Positions 1 to 12,300 of a DNA stretch of 60,000 bases are shown here, one piece after another. The translations under genes and the position numbers were made by a program. Each line of letters begins with the position of its first letter. The first letter of the stretch is position 1. The notes beneath the pieces were generated by a model that was given only the letters and a program-made list of their open reading frames with translations, did no database searches and was not told the origin of the DNA. The stretch comes from Apostichopus japonicus (Eukaryota > Echinodermata > Holothuroidea > Aspidochirotida > Stichopodidae), in the NCBI RefSeq assembly GCF_037975245.1, contig NC_092579.1:27765666-27825665 (forward strand), given 5' to 3'.

Positions 1-200
1 CCCAAACCCCCTCTTCAAACCTCTCTATCCTCTCCCTAGATCCCCTATCCCTTCTTCCAATGTCACTATCCCCTCTCCCAATCCCTCTCTCTGAATCTCT
101 CGATCCCATATCCCTATATACTCTGTTCCCCCAGCCAATCTCCCTATCCCAGCCCCTCTTCCAATCTCACAAACCCCCTATCCCACACCACTCTCTCCCT
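1..200. repeat. C/T-rich degenerate tandem repeat
   Basis: Runs of TCCCTATCCC and CTCTCCCAATC type motifs, pyrimidine-rich on the + strand. It lies in the intron after window exon 58 and may continue left of the window. Confidence 0.7.
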
Positions 201-221
201 CTATCAATGCAGATCACCCAC

Positions 222-398
222 CTTCCTATAAACGTCTTCATCAGCTGTTCTCTGTAACAAATCCAACACGTTCATCAATTGATTCGTTTCCTGGCAACCG
301 AGATTTTTGCTGATGGTCATGTGACCAGCCTCTGGCCAATCAGCAAGTAGTGAAACTAGGAGGTTTCTTGCATACATGATACTTAGCACATGATTGAT
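222..398 (-). CDS. ZZEF1: ZZEF1 exon 58 of window (gene continues below 1)
   Basis: Encodes [20 protein letters not shown] then [20 protein letters not shown] and [19 protein letters not shown]. Acceptor CTTCACAG, donor AAG|GTGGGT; phase 0 in and out, so at least one more coding exon lies left of the window. Confidence 0.92.
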
Positions 399-3300
399 CT
401 GTGAAGAAAATGGAATGAAAATCATTAACTTTACAGTTTAGACTTAAGTAAGTCCACCAATCTATCATTCGTATTAATTAAATAAAGATAAAGATGTGTT
501 AGCTTAGTTTACATTTCGAAGTCTTTTTTTGTTTTTTGTTTTTTGTCGAGAATTTTGTCAAATAAAAAGATAAAGAGATGTCATGATTATGGCCATTTCA
601 AATAATGAAAATAGTTCTAACAAGATTCCTGTGAATGTTCAATTCCATTTACATAATTAATTAAGCCAAAACTACATAGTCCCCTCCTTTACTTCCACCC
701 CCGATAGAAACTTGGGTCATGTCACTATTTATTGTTTGAACTTCAAAAAAAAAGCGACTTGATAAGATCATGAAGTAACTCAACTTAAATTCTTATTACA
801 TGAAATTGATCTCAGTATGAACACAGTATGAACTCAGTATGAACTCACCTTATACAGAAAATCTCTGGTTCCTACTTTGCCATGTTTTTCTAATTCTTTG
901 ATGAGGAGGTCTTTACTCTTCTCCCTTTGGTGCTTCTTAAACCTCTGTCAAAAGAAACAAAAGAAAAAAGGAAAAAAAAAACCAAAGACACACGATTATT
1001 CACATCTTCCCTGGCACTTATCAAATAGCAAAATTTATTATTTTTGAAGGGTAAATAAGAAGGTAAAAAAGTCCTTTTTGTCAATAAAAATGGTGTGTTT
1101 CTTCAGCATTTTACTCAACTCCATATTTCATGGAAAAAAAGTAAAAAAAAAAAAACATAAAGCAGAAAACTTGAATAGGGGAAAAGTATCAAAAACCTTC
1201 TTCAGAAAGTCATGGAATTAAGTCTTTATGCTCTATCACTTGAGAAATATATCCAACCCTTGATTTTTGGTAAACTCTAGCTGTGGACCATTTTATGCCG
1301 GTACAGCCAATCACAAGCCTCGGTGATCTAGGACCACACACAGGGACAGTCCGTGCTACCGGCTTTAACATTGATTAGGAACCGGTTCGCCACTAGTTCC
1401 AATGGTTGAGATGCCAAAGGGGTTAATTTCCTCATGTTCGTTAAAGCTGTTAGTTTTGCCCAAAGTGCCAAATGCGCCAGTTGTGTCAAGGTACCTAGCC
1501 ATTGTTGAAGCACTAAAACAGTACCAATTTATGCCCCAATCCACCCCTCTTCCACTTTTCGCATTATCAATACATGCTGCTACTGTAGGTCCAATGCATG
1601 AAGGCACTGTTACTGTACGTTATTTGTCATTTAGCCTCTGAAGAAGATCCTGCTAGGATTGAAACGTCAGGCCAACATACTTTCACACATTCTCTTACAC
1701 AGGCTCTCTAGTGGATAAGCAGTTTGCTAACAGTTTTATTTTATTTTGGTCATGAAAGGTGTTAGTTTTGCCCAAGTACCAAATGCACCATTGTTTGGAT
1801 CACTTAAAAATTTATTTCACAGTCAGCCCCTCATCGCACTTTAACCCAGTTATTAAAACCCCATGCCGACCACATAAGGACCATAAATTCTATTTTACTT
1901 TCAGACAGAGGTTTGGTGATTGTGTTTATTTTCTAATCATGGCCAAATGTGGTTATTAAAATACTTCATGTATACTTTGCTGTTATTATGTCTCCTGAAT
2001 CTGAAATATATTTCAGACAAATATTGCAAGATAGAATTTAGCTACAATTGTGAAGAAGAATAGATAGAATATAGAATTTAGCTATAGTTGCAGTAGCTAA
2101 AGGTATAGCTATTGCTATAATATACATAGCTATAATATATATATGCTATAATATATATATGATATATATATGCTATAATTTACATAGCTATATATATAGC
2201 TACAGCTATAGCTATAGCTAAAGCTAAAGCTATAGCTAAAGATAGAATTTAGCTATTGTTGTGAAGATTGCTGTTTTTCTGACCTCCTTCATCTCCTGTT
2301 TACTGTGTGATATAAGTGAAGTCATCAACTGTGTTGGTTCCGGTAAAGCTATCCGCCTGGGAAAAGATAAGGAAGACATTACAATTAAACTTGATGATTT
2401 ACATGTCTATTGCACAAATGATCTCTGCATGTCAATCTATGATTCAATGATAAATGATATGAATTTAAGATACACCATCCGAGATCAAGCCTGTGCACTG
2501 AAAACCAAACTCTCTCTTGAAGACTAATATTACCCTCAACCCCACATCTCTCACATCTGAACAGTGACCAGCTGATCACAAAGAAGGTTTTATCTAGAAT
2601 AGTGTCAGGATTCTTGTGAGGCTGAATGACAGGTAACAGTAGAAACAGAGAAATTCTCCTTCCTCTCCTCTTCCCCTGTTGGTTTCTTTCTTCTCTCCAT
2701 CCCTTGTCTACTAATCCCCTTACATCTATCTCTTTTGTGTTCACCCTGCTCATTAACCTGTCTGTATTCTGTGCTTGTTTTTGTCCCTTCTGTTACTGTA
2801 CGTTATTTGTCATTTAGCCTCTGAAGAAGATCCTGCTAGGATCGAAACGTCAGGCCAACATACTTTCACACATTCTCTTACACAGTCTCTCTAGTGGATA
2901 AGCACTTTACTAACAGTTTTGTTTAATTAGGATTCTTGTGAAACAGAACAGATCAAACTACTAACGATCTCATATGCTCACATTGCCAGAGATTATTCAA
3001 AGACAGGGAATTAAAAACAAACACATGAATATGAACACGGTCAATTGGGTATTAGATTTTAGTACAAAACATTCATAAGGACACTGATTGTTATGGAGCT
3101 ACCTTGTGTTAAAGCGAGGGAGACAGATTTCCAAACAAGTTTAATAATTACATCTCACAGGATATCGACTTTCCAATTATACCCTACTCATTCTTGAATT
3201 GCCAGATATAGTTGTTAATTTTTAAATCAGTTAGTCTTCTTTCCGTTTCAGTTTGGCTTTGAAGAAGATGCTGCCAGAATCCAAATCTCAGCACCCTCTT

Positions 3301-6300
3301 TATGAAAGTTTTACATGATTTCCAGGATATCAAAAAACATTCCTTACGACCAAAAAGACATTAGGAAAATCATCTGCATTTCACATAGGAGCACCTAATA
3401 CTTTACCTTGTTAATGCTGGTTTGACGTTCTCTGTCCCACTTTCGGAATCTTCTCCCTGTTCCTCTCTGGGTTGCGCCGGTGGCTCCCAACATTTTGACA
3501 GGATTAGAACGTCATCGCCGACATTCAGAGCATTGCCATCGAAACTGTAATGGAGAGGGCGGCAAACACATGTTCATTTAGTGGGAAGGATGTGTAGGAT
3601 AGATTGAATGTATTATCAAATGAGGGCAGTATTCGCCTGTCTACTACAACCACTGCACACAACCTTTAACAACGGCATTTATTGAAAATCAAAATACCGA
3701 GCTTATTCCAATAATACACATTGAACCCACACTTGGGGTTACCAAAAAAGTAGTTCCTTTTAAGCAAACAAATTCTACAATACGACCTGCCAACAGGATA
3801 CTAGTAATGATGCTAATCAAAACCCTTCTTTTGCATTTGCTGGCAGCCTGCAAACCCTACAACTGCATAAACGTTTATTTATTACTGAAACTTGCACCTG
3901 TTGAGACAGATACTCTTTGGTATAAAACTCTTTGGTAAAAACCTTTGTAAATTGCAAAATAATATCAAGAGACAGAAGAAAGGAAAATACTGTGAAAATA
4001 TGAGTTCACTCAAACTCTGTTAAACCCAACAAAACACCCACTGCGATCATCAAACACCTCACCAATTTATCACTACACAACCACTCGATGCTACACTTCA
4101 CACATGTTTAATTCCTAGCCTGGCATCTCAAGGCATTGAAGAATGGTTTCAGGATTACTAGAACACCTGCGATGTTGTACTTTTGCAAAGTGGCATGTAC
4201 AACCTTTCATGTTTCAAACACCAAAGAGTGTGTTTGAAAAATCACTCTGAGTTACTCATGCTTTGTCACAAAACTGTCCCATTGCAAATTACAAGCTTGT
4301 CAGTAACGTCGGTACCATGCCTTGGAAAAGAAACCTTTGGAAGACTTTGGCTTAGCTCTGCACTGACAAGACTTCACAGACAGAATTGATTAAACCAAGG
4401 TAGCAGAGAATCTCAGCATACATATAGGAGATATACACATTTGAAACTTCCTTCTCATTGGCAGCTAATAACTTCATCTGACCTTTGACCTAATATTCCT
4501 GTATACTTTATGTAAATTTAACAACTGATGATTGTTACCAACTGTAAAAGTCAAAATTAGATTAATACCATTACGAAGAAGATATTTGTTTTAAAAACTT
4601 CACAATTCAGTCAATTATAACCTATTATCCTTGCACATCTTCTGTGCCTCATCACCAGCCACCCACTGCCACCAATTTTCATCCAGATCAGAAGAACCAC
4701 CCTAGGAGAAGCATCTTATAGGATTTCATGTTTGGGCCTGTCATGACCTAAAACCACCTTTGACCTTCAAATTTGAGTATAAATTCATGAAGCTGTTAAC
4801 ATTGGCCACAACTTGGGCAACTTTCTTCAGAATCAAGCAAACTGTCTGTGAGCAGCCCATGTTATGAACTGATATTGACAGACAAACAGACAGATAGATA
4901 TACATTTGGCCATGACACAGCTCCATTGGCTATGCCAATTGAGCCAAAAACTTGCTCTGTTACCCACATGAATTAGTTCCTTAGTTCTGAATGCCTTACC
5001 AGTTTGAAGCTTTCTGGATAAAGTTATCCACGTTACAGCCACTGACCTCGTAGAGAGCACGAAGGACGGGCAGGGAGGCATTGAATGCCTCATGGCAACT
5101 CTGTGAGAAAACCAGGCAGAGAAAAGAAAAACAACTTCGCTTAGCTTAAAATGTACCTCTTTATACATTATTAATGATATTGGAAACGGTACATTTCGAG
5201 CATGTTTACCCATCGCCTTAATTAACCTTCAGGCTGCCTTCTATTACAAACATGAGATAAAATACATAAACTATAAACCAAACGTCTTGTCAAAATTCAC
5301 CATAGTAACCTTTTCATACAATCAAAATGTCACTGCATCACAAACGGGTATTCTTTTTCCCTATTAGTGTAGTTTATTTCACAAAAGACAAAGTATGGAT
5401 TCTCCTGTCAATTTTTGGACAGATTTTATGTGTGGGGTTAATGATCTTGTATTCTTGTCAAGTCTATATGGACCGAATCATGTGAATGATATGTATTAAA
5501 AATTAAGCCAGGAATTTTCATACTGAAACACTCTGTACTGCCCCAGGAGAAACTGTTTTGAATTGTACACAAACATATGTGTGTGTGTGTCAAGTTGCCA
5601 ATGACCCAGGGTGTTAACTGTTATAAAATAAAAAACAAATCAAGTGAACAGGTCTTGTCTCGATATAAGACTGTAAAACTTTTTCCCTTTAACTTTAAGT
5701 ACATTAATCCATGAATGCAAGTTTTAAGAGTTTACTGAAGACTATTTTTTCTGTTGTGCATTTCAGTGTTGATGCTTTCCACTTTGTGAAGCGCCATGGG
5801 CAATTACTCGTTTCCAGGAGTGGTACTATATAAATCTACATTATTATTATTATTAAGTACAAGTACGTACAACTATGCTAACATACGAGCACCAGTATGG
5901 GACCCGCGACAGGTGTGGATAAATGGTATAATGAACAGGAGCAGAATAAAATGAAAATGAAAAATATTTTAAAAAAAAGTTTTTTTTTTAAATTCCTTAA
6001 ATTCTCTGATGACATTCCCGGGAATCTGAACGATTTCTAACCTGAATTGCGGTCTTGGCCTCTTCGCCGAGGCCGGCCAAGGGATCCTTGTTAGCGGCGC
6101 TGGTGACCTTGGTCACCGAAGACGACTTGTTGATGTTCGTCATCATCTTGCTCATCTCGTTCTGATCGGAGATGAAGGAATGGTACTCGGAGGCGTCGCT
6201 CTCCTCGGAGAAGGTACTGGTGGGTCTCTCGGAGAGTCCGGGAGGAACCAAGAGGTCGTCGCTGTCCTCACACACGCTGCTGCTGCCACTGCTGCTGGTC

Positions 6301-9300
6301 TCGCTGGCGCTGCTGCTGCACCCCGAGATGGAGGCCTTGGCGTCGTTGATGATGTCCTCCAGGGTCTTGGGAGGCTTGCTGGACTGGTGGCTGCGGACCT
6401 GGAAGTCGGCGGTGACGTCGAAGAGAGGTTGCACGATGGAGTCGTTCCTGTTGCTGGTGTAGAGTTGAATGGATAGCACCTAGGGTGGGAAGAAGAGGTA
6501 TATATGAAGGGATTCAAAAGATGGAGGTTTGTAGTCAGGCAGATGGAGTCTAATCTTTTGAGGGTTGAAAGACATTCATTTGCACTAAACCAATCGACTC
6601 TCTGCTTCATTAACTTAATGATGTTACTGCTTTTCTTTGGACCTTGAAATTTTGCATGTCATGTTCAAAAATTTAAAAAGTTAAAGGTTTAAAGTCTTGG
6701 GTTTGAGGCCAATGCTCCACACGTGACTTTACAACTTAACCCCTGGTCATTATTAACTTGTCACACCAACAAATCGAAAGTGAGCATAATTCAAACAACC
6801 CCCCCTGGGGCACTACAATTACAGTGTACCACATCTACATGTCCCCTGGGGGACTTCCCAATAGGTTGCAGCCAAAACCAGCCCATGCAACTATATATAC
6901 AAGTTACCCCCATTGATACACCTTGGTGAAGTGAGGCAATGGAGATAGAGAGCATTGAACACAACGTAATGATCTGGCCAGGACTCGAACCTGCAGACCT
7001 TAGATCACAAGTCCACTGCCATAACCACTTGACCACAATGCTCTTAACCATTAAAGTGAATCACTATCTCATTAGTTCTTTATTTTGTTTACAACAATAT
7101 TTATCTGCCACCTATATGTGAAAGGTCATTATTAAACCACTTCCTAATAATCATTTCAAAAGCTGCAGGTATTCCCTCCCTATTCCCCCCCGGCCCTCCC
7201 CCTCCACCAAAAGATCAATATAGATGAGTTTTTGTGGACAGCTATATTTCTTTACACTTTCCATTTAAGAACAGGTTAACAAAGTTACCTCCAAATCTTT
7301 TAACAGCCAATGACGACTCAGACCGGTTTGAGAATTTGCAAGGTGAGACAGTAAAGGTAGGAAGTTGTCTTGTATATGTTCAAAAAAGTGAGGCTGGAAG
7401 AAAAAACGAGAAATGAACGTTAGAATAGACCAAAATTAATCCCTTCACATGAGATGCCTTACAATTCATAGGATAATTTATCTGATATACCATAGCAACC
7501 GTGCAACATGAATTTACCACATTAGTCTGTGGGCCTAAGCTGCTACACTTGTTACACTAATGGTGCAAGTATGCATATCCAATTGTCTCACAAGAACTAC
7601 AGTTTCTCTGGAAACCAAGTATTTTTATTCAAAGTTGTAAAGTATAATATATATCGGAAAGATAAAAGAAGGCAAAATGATGGCAGAAGTTGGAAGGCAC
7701 CTATTTTTCTGACTAGAATAACAAGGACAGAGAAATTAAGGACTTTGTGGAAGGCTAAACATCTCCCCCGATTTTTTTTTTAAAAAGATATATATATTTA
7801 TATACTGCTCAACACAATGTCTTATACTCCCCATTTATAGGTATCCTATCTACAATAAAATATATCCAGTTTAGAAGACATATGTAAATTTCAACTGCTT
7901 CAACGATACCTTGAAGTTAGCATATAATGTCTTCAGAACTAAGTAAAGAGCCCATAATGTCTCCACACTCAAAGTCTCTGTACCTGATAGAAAGAGAGAA
8001 AGAAAGAAAAATCAAAGACATTTTCCTCTCATATTCATATTGAATCATCATCTGTTACCACTTGAACTATAAAATTCATTAAAACTTTAAAAATCCTTAT
8101 TTTACATTAAAACTACGACAATATTCCGTTAAGTATGTGTAATATTTATGCAGCAACTCATCATGAATCCAAGCACAGCTAATAAAAGGTCACCAATGCT
8201 GGCTCCAAATATGCTAGGATGTCAATTAATGGTCACACAATTTCCAACATCAACAAGCATTATACAGCCATTCTTCATGGAATTTTTCATCTCATAGTAA
8301 CATTTCGACTTGGCTTAAGTCTAGGAATAAGTTGCACTGTCAAGACCATTAGACCTTTTGTAAACTTATAATTGGGGCGCTATACCGGAAACCTTTCAGC
8401 GAACGGATTATTGTTTGAATATAAAATGTGATGTCCGTTATGTTTGTAAGTTGCCAAATGAAACACTGAGTTTGAAAAGCTATTGTCTGTAGAATATAAT
8501 AATCTACTCTTTTTCTTTCTTTCTGAATAGTGATGAAAAATGAATTGTTACAAAATGTGAAATTGCAAGTAGTCTTTGTGATAAAAGAGTATTGTAATCC
8601 GTGTTGAAGATTAAATGCTTAAAATCTCTTGGAGTTACTATCAAGCATTTCCTTCTGTGAATATTAAAACTTTATCCCGGAGTGCTTCCTGAATTGTCTA
8701 CTGATATGTCATATTTTAGCATGAAATGTCATATTGTATGTCATATTTTAGCAATTTATGATATGTCATATGATATGTCAATTTATGATATGTCAATTTA
8801 TGATATGTCATATTTTATGATATGTCATATTTTATATGTCATATTTTATGATATGTCATATTGTAGCAAATATTGTATAAACTGAGGTTTCTATTTTCTT
8901 AGGCGATGATAAAACGATTACCCACCCTCTTCGAGTTTGGCCATAACTTGCGACGAGATGCTGAGAAAGGTCACGAGCTGGTCAGAGTTCAAAGGTTGAC
9001 TATCGATGCCCTTCAGGTCAAGGTGATCCTCTGTGACCTAAGAAGAAGAAGAAGAAGAATAGAAATCGATAATATAGGGAACGTAAACTAAAACAGCGAC
9101 AATATAAAGGTGAGAAGCAGATTACGACAATTTAGATAAATACTTCTTTATACATGGAGCATACTCCCCACTGTAAGCAAAGGAAAAAACCAAACAACAT
9201 AAGATATTTTAATTAAGCAAAGGACTTTTTGCATATAATTTGGTTTTGAACCAATTACCTGAGGATTACAAGTCCAGTGCTCTTAGTTGGAGGACATCCC

Positions 9301-12300
9301 AATATAGCCATTTCTCTTTTGACGGTGGGGGTGGGAGGGGGGGATGGGGGAAGGCGATGGAGCCAATCAGAAGCTACATTACATTGGAAACCTTACCAGA
9401 GATTAACCTTCACTTTCATTCGATATAGCCCAGCAAGAAAAGAAGGGGTGTTTCTAGCCAGAGAAAAATCTTCCTCCTTTATGCAATTTGATTAAAATCT
9501 TATTTCTGGGAATTTTACTACTTTTAAACAAAACATTGTCTACGTATGTAACACTGCGGTATTATCTCACATGTTTTGCCTTCCTCGTTTTACCATCAAC
9601 AATGTAGACCTGACCATTCTGTAGAAAGTGTTTCAAAACCATGACATCATTATCGTCATGGTTACCATCATGGTAGACCGCTTGGCTGCCATGACCAAAT
9701 ACCTGCAATGCCAAAAGAAGAAGAAGTAAAGTTTATAAAATATTTTTGAGCATTTCTCATATAATTCTTTCAGGGTTCTTTAAGAAAGGACAATTCTGCA
9801 TTAATTAGTTTGATAAAATTGGAGAAAATACCTTTAAAAAAAAGAGTTTTACCTCAGGAAAACCAGCAACTGTGAACAAGGTGAATATGGTGGGAAGCTG
9901 ACAATGATCAGGCAGCCGACTGAAACTACTGTTGAGGACCTCAGCGACCGGCGCCTGCCAAGCTGGTCTTGTAGACAACTGCATTAACAGGTGTGGAAGT
10001 AGTGCAGCCCACTCTAAATGACATCTATGCAGACAACAGAGGATGAAACAAGAAAAACAACAGAGACTTAGAATCTTTGAACAGCTTTTTGAGTTTGGTC
10101 ACCAAAAACAATTTACAATTTATGAAACTAGGACCTTCTCATGCAGTTTATTATCAAACAAAATGTTACTTGGCAAGTCATTACTTTTAACTTTGGTGAT
10201 ATAAATCACAAGAAAGATCACACTGCATATTTACAAACAAAATTCCCTTTTCTTCTAGCCTAGCCAATCTAGCCTAGCCAATATATCAAAGCAATATTGA
10301 TCAATGGTAAAATATTCTTTTTAACCTATCACTCAAGTTAGTCTCTGTATGGGGCAAATGGAAACTAACTATGAGTTCTACAAACCAATCTTGGAAAACA
10401 AAGAAAGGATTCGATTTAAACGTGATCAGAAGTTCAAGTCAAATCCTGTACTCAGCGAATGAGCTATTCTGTGTCCTACGAACAGTGACTGGTACTAGGC
10501 CCAGATGCAGATGGGCATGGTTAGCTTTATCCAAGCCTCTGTGAAGTACAGGGGGATTGAACCAAAACTGATTTTGCGAGCCACAGATATATAAGTTCAA
10601 GGGTCACAACACAAAAGGATATACTGACAGCCATGATAAAAAAAAAACAGATATATTACACTGTATGAGAACAAAATGCACACTTATCCATCTGTGGTGT
10701 TGAAATAGTCAGACAAATTAGGTCTTTTGTACAAACTCACCAACCTTTTAGTTGATTTATGGTTGGACAAAAACATTGCTCTGATATTATAGGGTTTCAC
10801 AAGTCTCATTAGCAGGGTCTTAAAAACCCTTGCCTGGGGTCGCTGAAAATGTGTGTTCATGACCGCACTTAGCACAGTTGTGTATAGTGTATCTACTCAC
10901 TTCTCAAGGCAAGAAGCACCAAACGAACATATAAACAGAACCGTCTTTGTTCCATCTACATCCTCCTTGGTCTCTAACGTCCCCTCCCGAGCCTCTCCAT
11001 CTCCTGCATCTCCATCTCGCGCCTCATCATCATCTCTTTCATTCTTCTCCTCCGACTGAGAGAGACACTCGTCTGCAAACTGAGGAGACATAATCGAGTC
11101 ATCAGAAGAGTGATATTGAATATTCATTTTCTCGAACAGACAGGCATTTGTGTAGACATCACTACAAGAACTTACAAGATATATTAAATAAAACTTACAA
11201 GATATATTAAATTAAAAATAAATAAATAAAATAAAAATATATATTAAAATAAAAATATTTAGTTGGAAAAATGATATATTAAATAAAAACTTACAAGATA
11301 TATTAAATAAAAATTTATATATAATATATATATATTAAATAAAAAAATATATATATAAAAATATATATATATATATTAAAATAAAAAAATTAGTTGGAAA
11401 AAAGATATAATAAATATAAACTTACAAGATATATTAAATAAAAAAGAGGTAAAGAGCAAACTAAAGTCATCCATTATTGCTAAAACTAGATGACAGCGAT
11501 ACTCTTGATGAAAGAGACACAAAATATTCTCCAAGAGGTTAGAAAAGTCTCCTGCACTGTTGCAGAGGGCAGTAATATTGATATTACTCCTACATATGAG
11601 GCTGTAGTCTTGAGCAAGTTTACATCACAAAGTCATCAAGGTGTGAATAATTTATGACATCTTTCTTCATTGAAGATGCTGTTTAGTTGTCTTTTCAAGG
11701 GTGATATTTACAACATAATTGCTAGATTTTAACATTAAATAGATTAAGTATTGTTTATGGTAACAACACCAATACCTATCATAATGTTAAAGAGAAAATA
11801 TGATCAGATCAAAAACAATCTAAATATATTTTGTCCATTTTCATCACAAAACATCACATAAGGTAAAAGTTAAGTTTTAAAAAACAAAGGAACATACAAA
11901 AATTTGCATAATTTCATACCATTTGAGTAGAAATAAAACAATTTTAATTGCAAAGTAGCAACTCTAAGATCTATGCTGATTATTATATAATGTTCTGTCA
12001 CGTAAAAAGGTAAAACATATTACCTTTGGTGACTCCCAGCCAAGGAGTTTACCAATCAGTCCTACAGCCAGGTGTTGAGTGGGTACGTATTGACCGGTTG
12101 TCTCCCTACGAAAAAAAAAATACATCAGTATATTACAAGTGAAACAAAGAGATATTGTTTTTATTGTCAAAGCTCTCGCTGAGGAACTTTTGTTACCAAA
12201 AACAAAATGTTCATCTTTTGTCACAAATTTTCGCTTAGTCACAGATGTTGAGACACTTATCTCTATAATGCAAGCTGCAAGCATGATATATCCATAGTTC

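Noticed and set aside
943-946. First AG (GACAG) as the acceptor of exon 57
   Set aside because: Using it shifts the frame and meets TAG within the exon; the AG two bases later restores the frame.
6152-6610. Other long frames over exon 54, on both strands (about 96-152 codons)
   Set aside because: They are frame shadows of the GC-rich coding exon; only the minus frame ending in CAG|GTTAGA fits the splice phases.
6970-7050. tRNA gene
   Set aside because: Only the head of a SINE: A/B-box-like words are present, but the cloverleaf is not complete and the same sequence recurs with a SINE body and tail.
7285-7335. Possible extra exon between exons 53 and 54 with a GTAACT donor
   Set aside because: Acceptor is ambiguous, phase does not fit cleanly, and exons 53 and 54 already join in phase 0.
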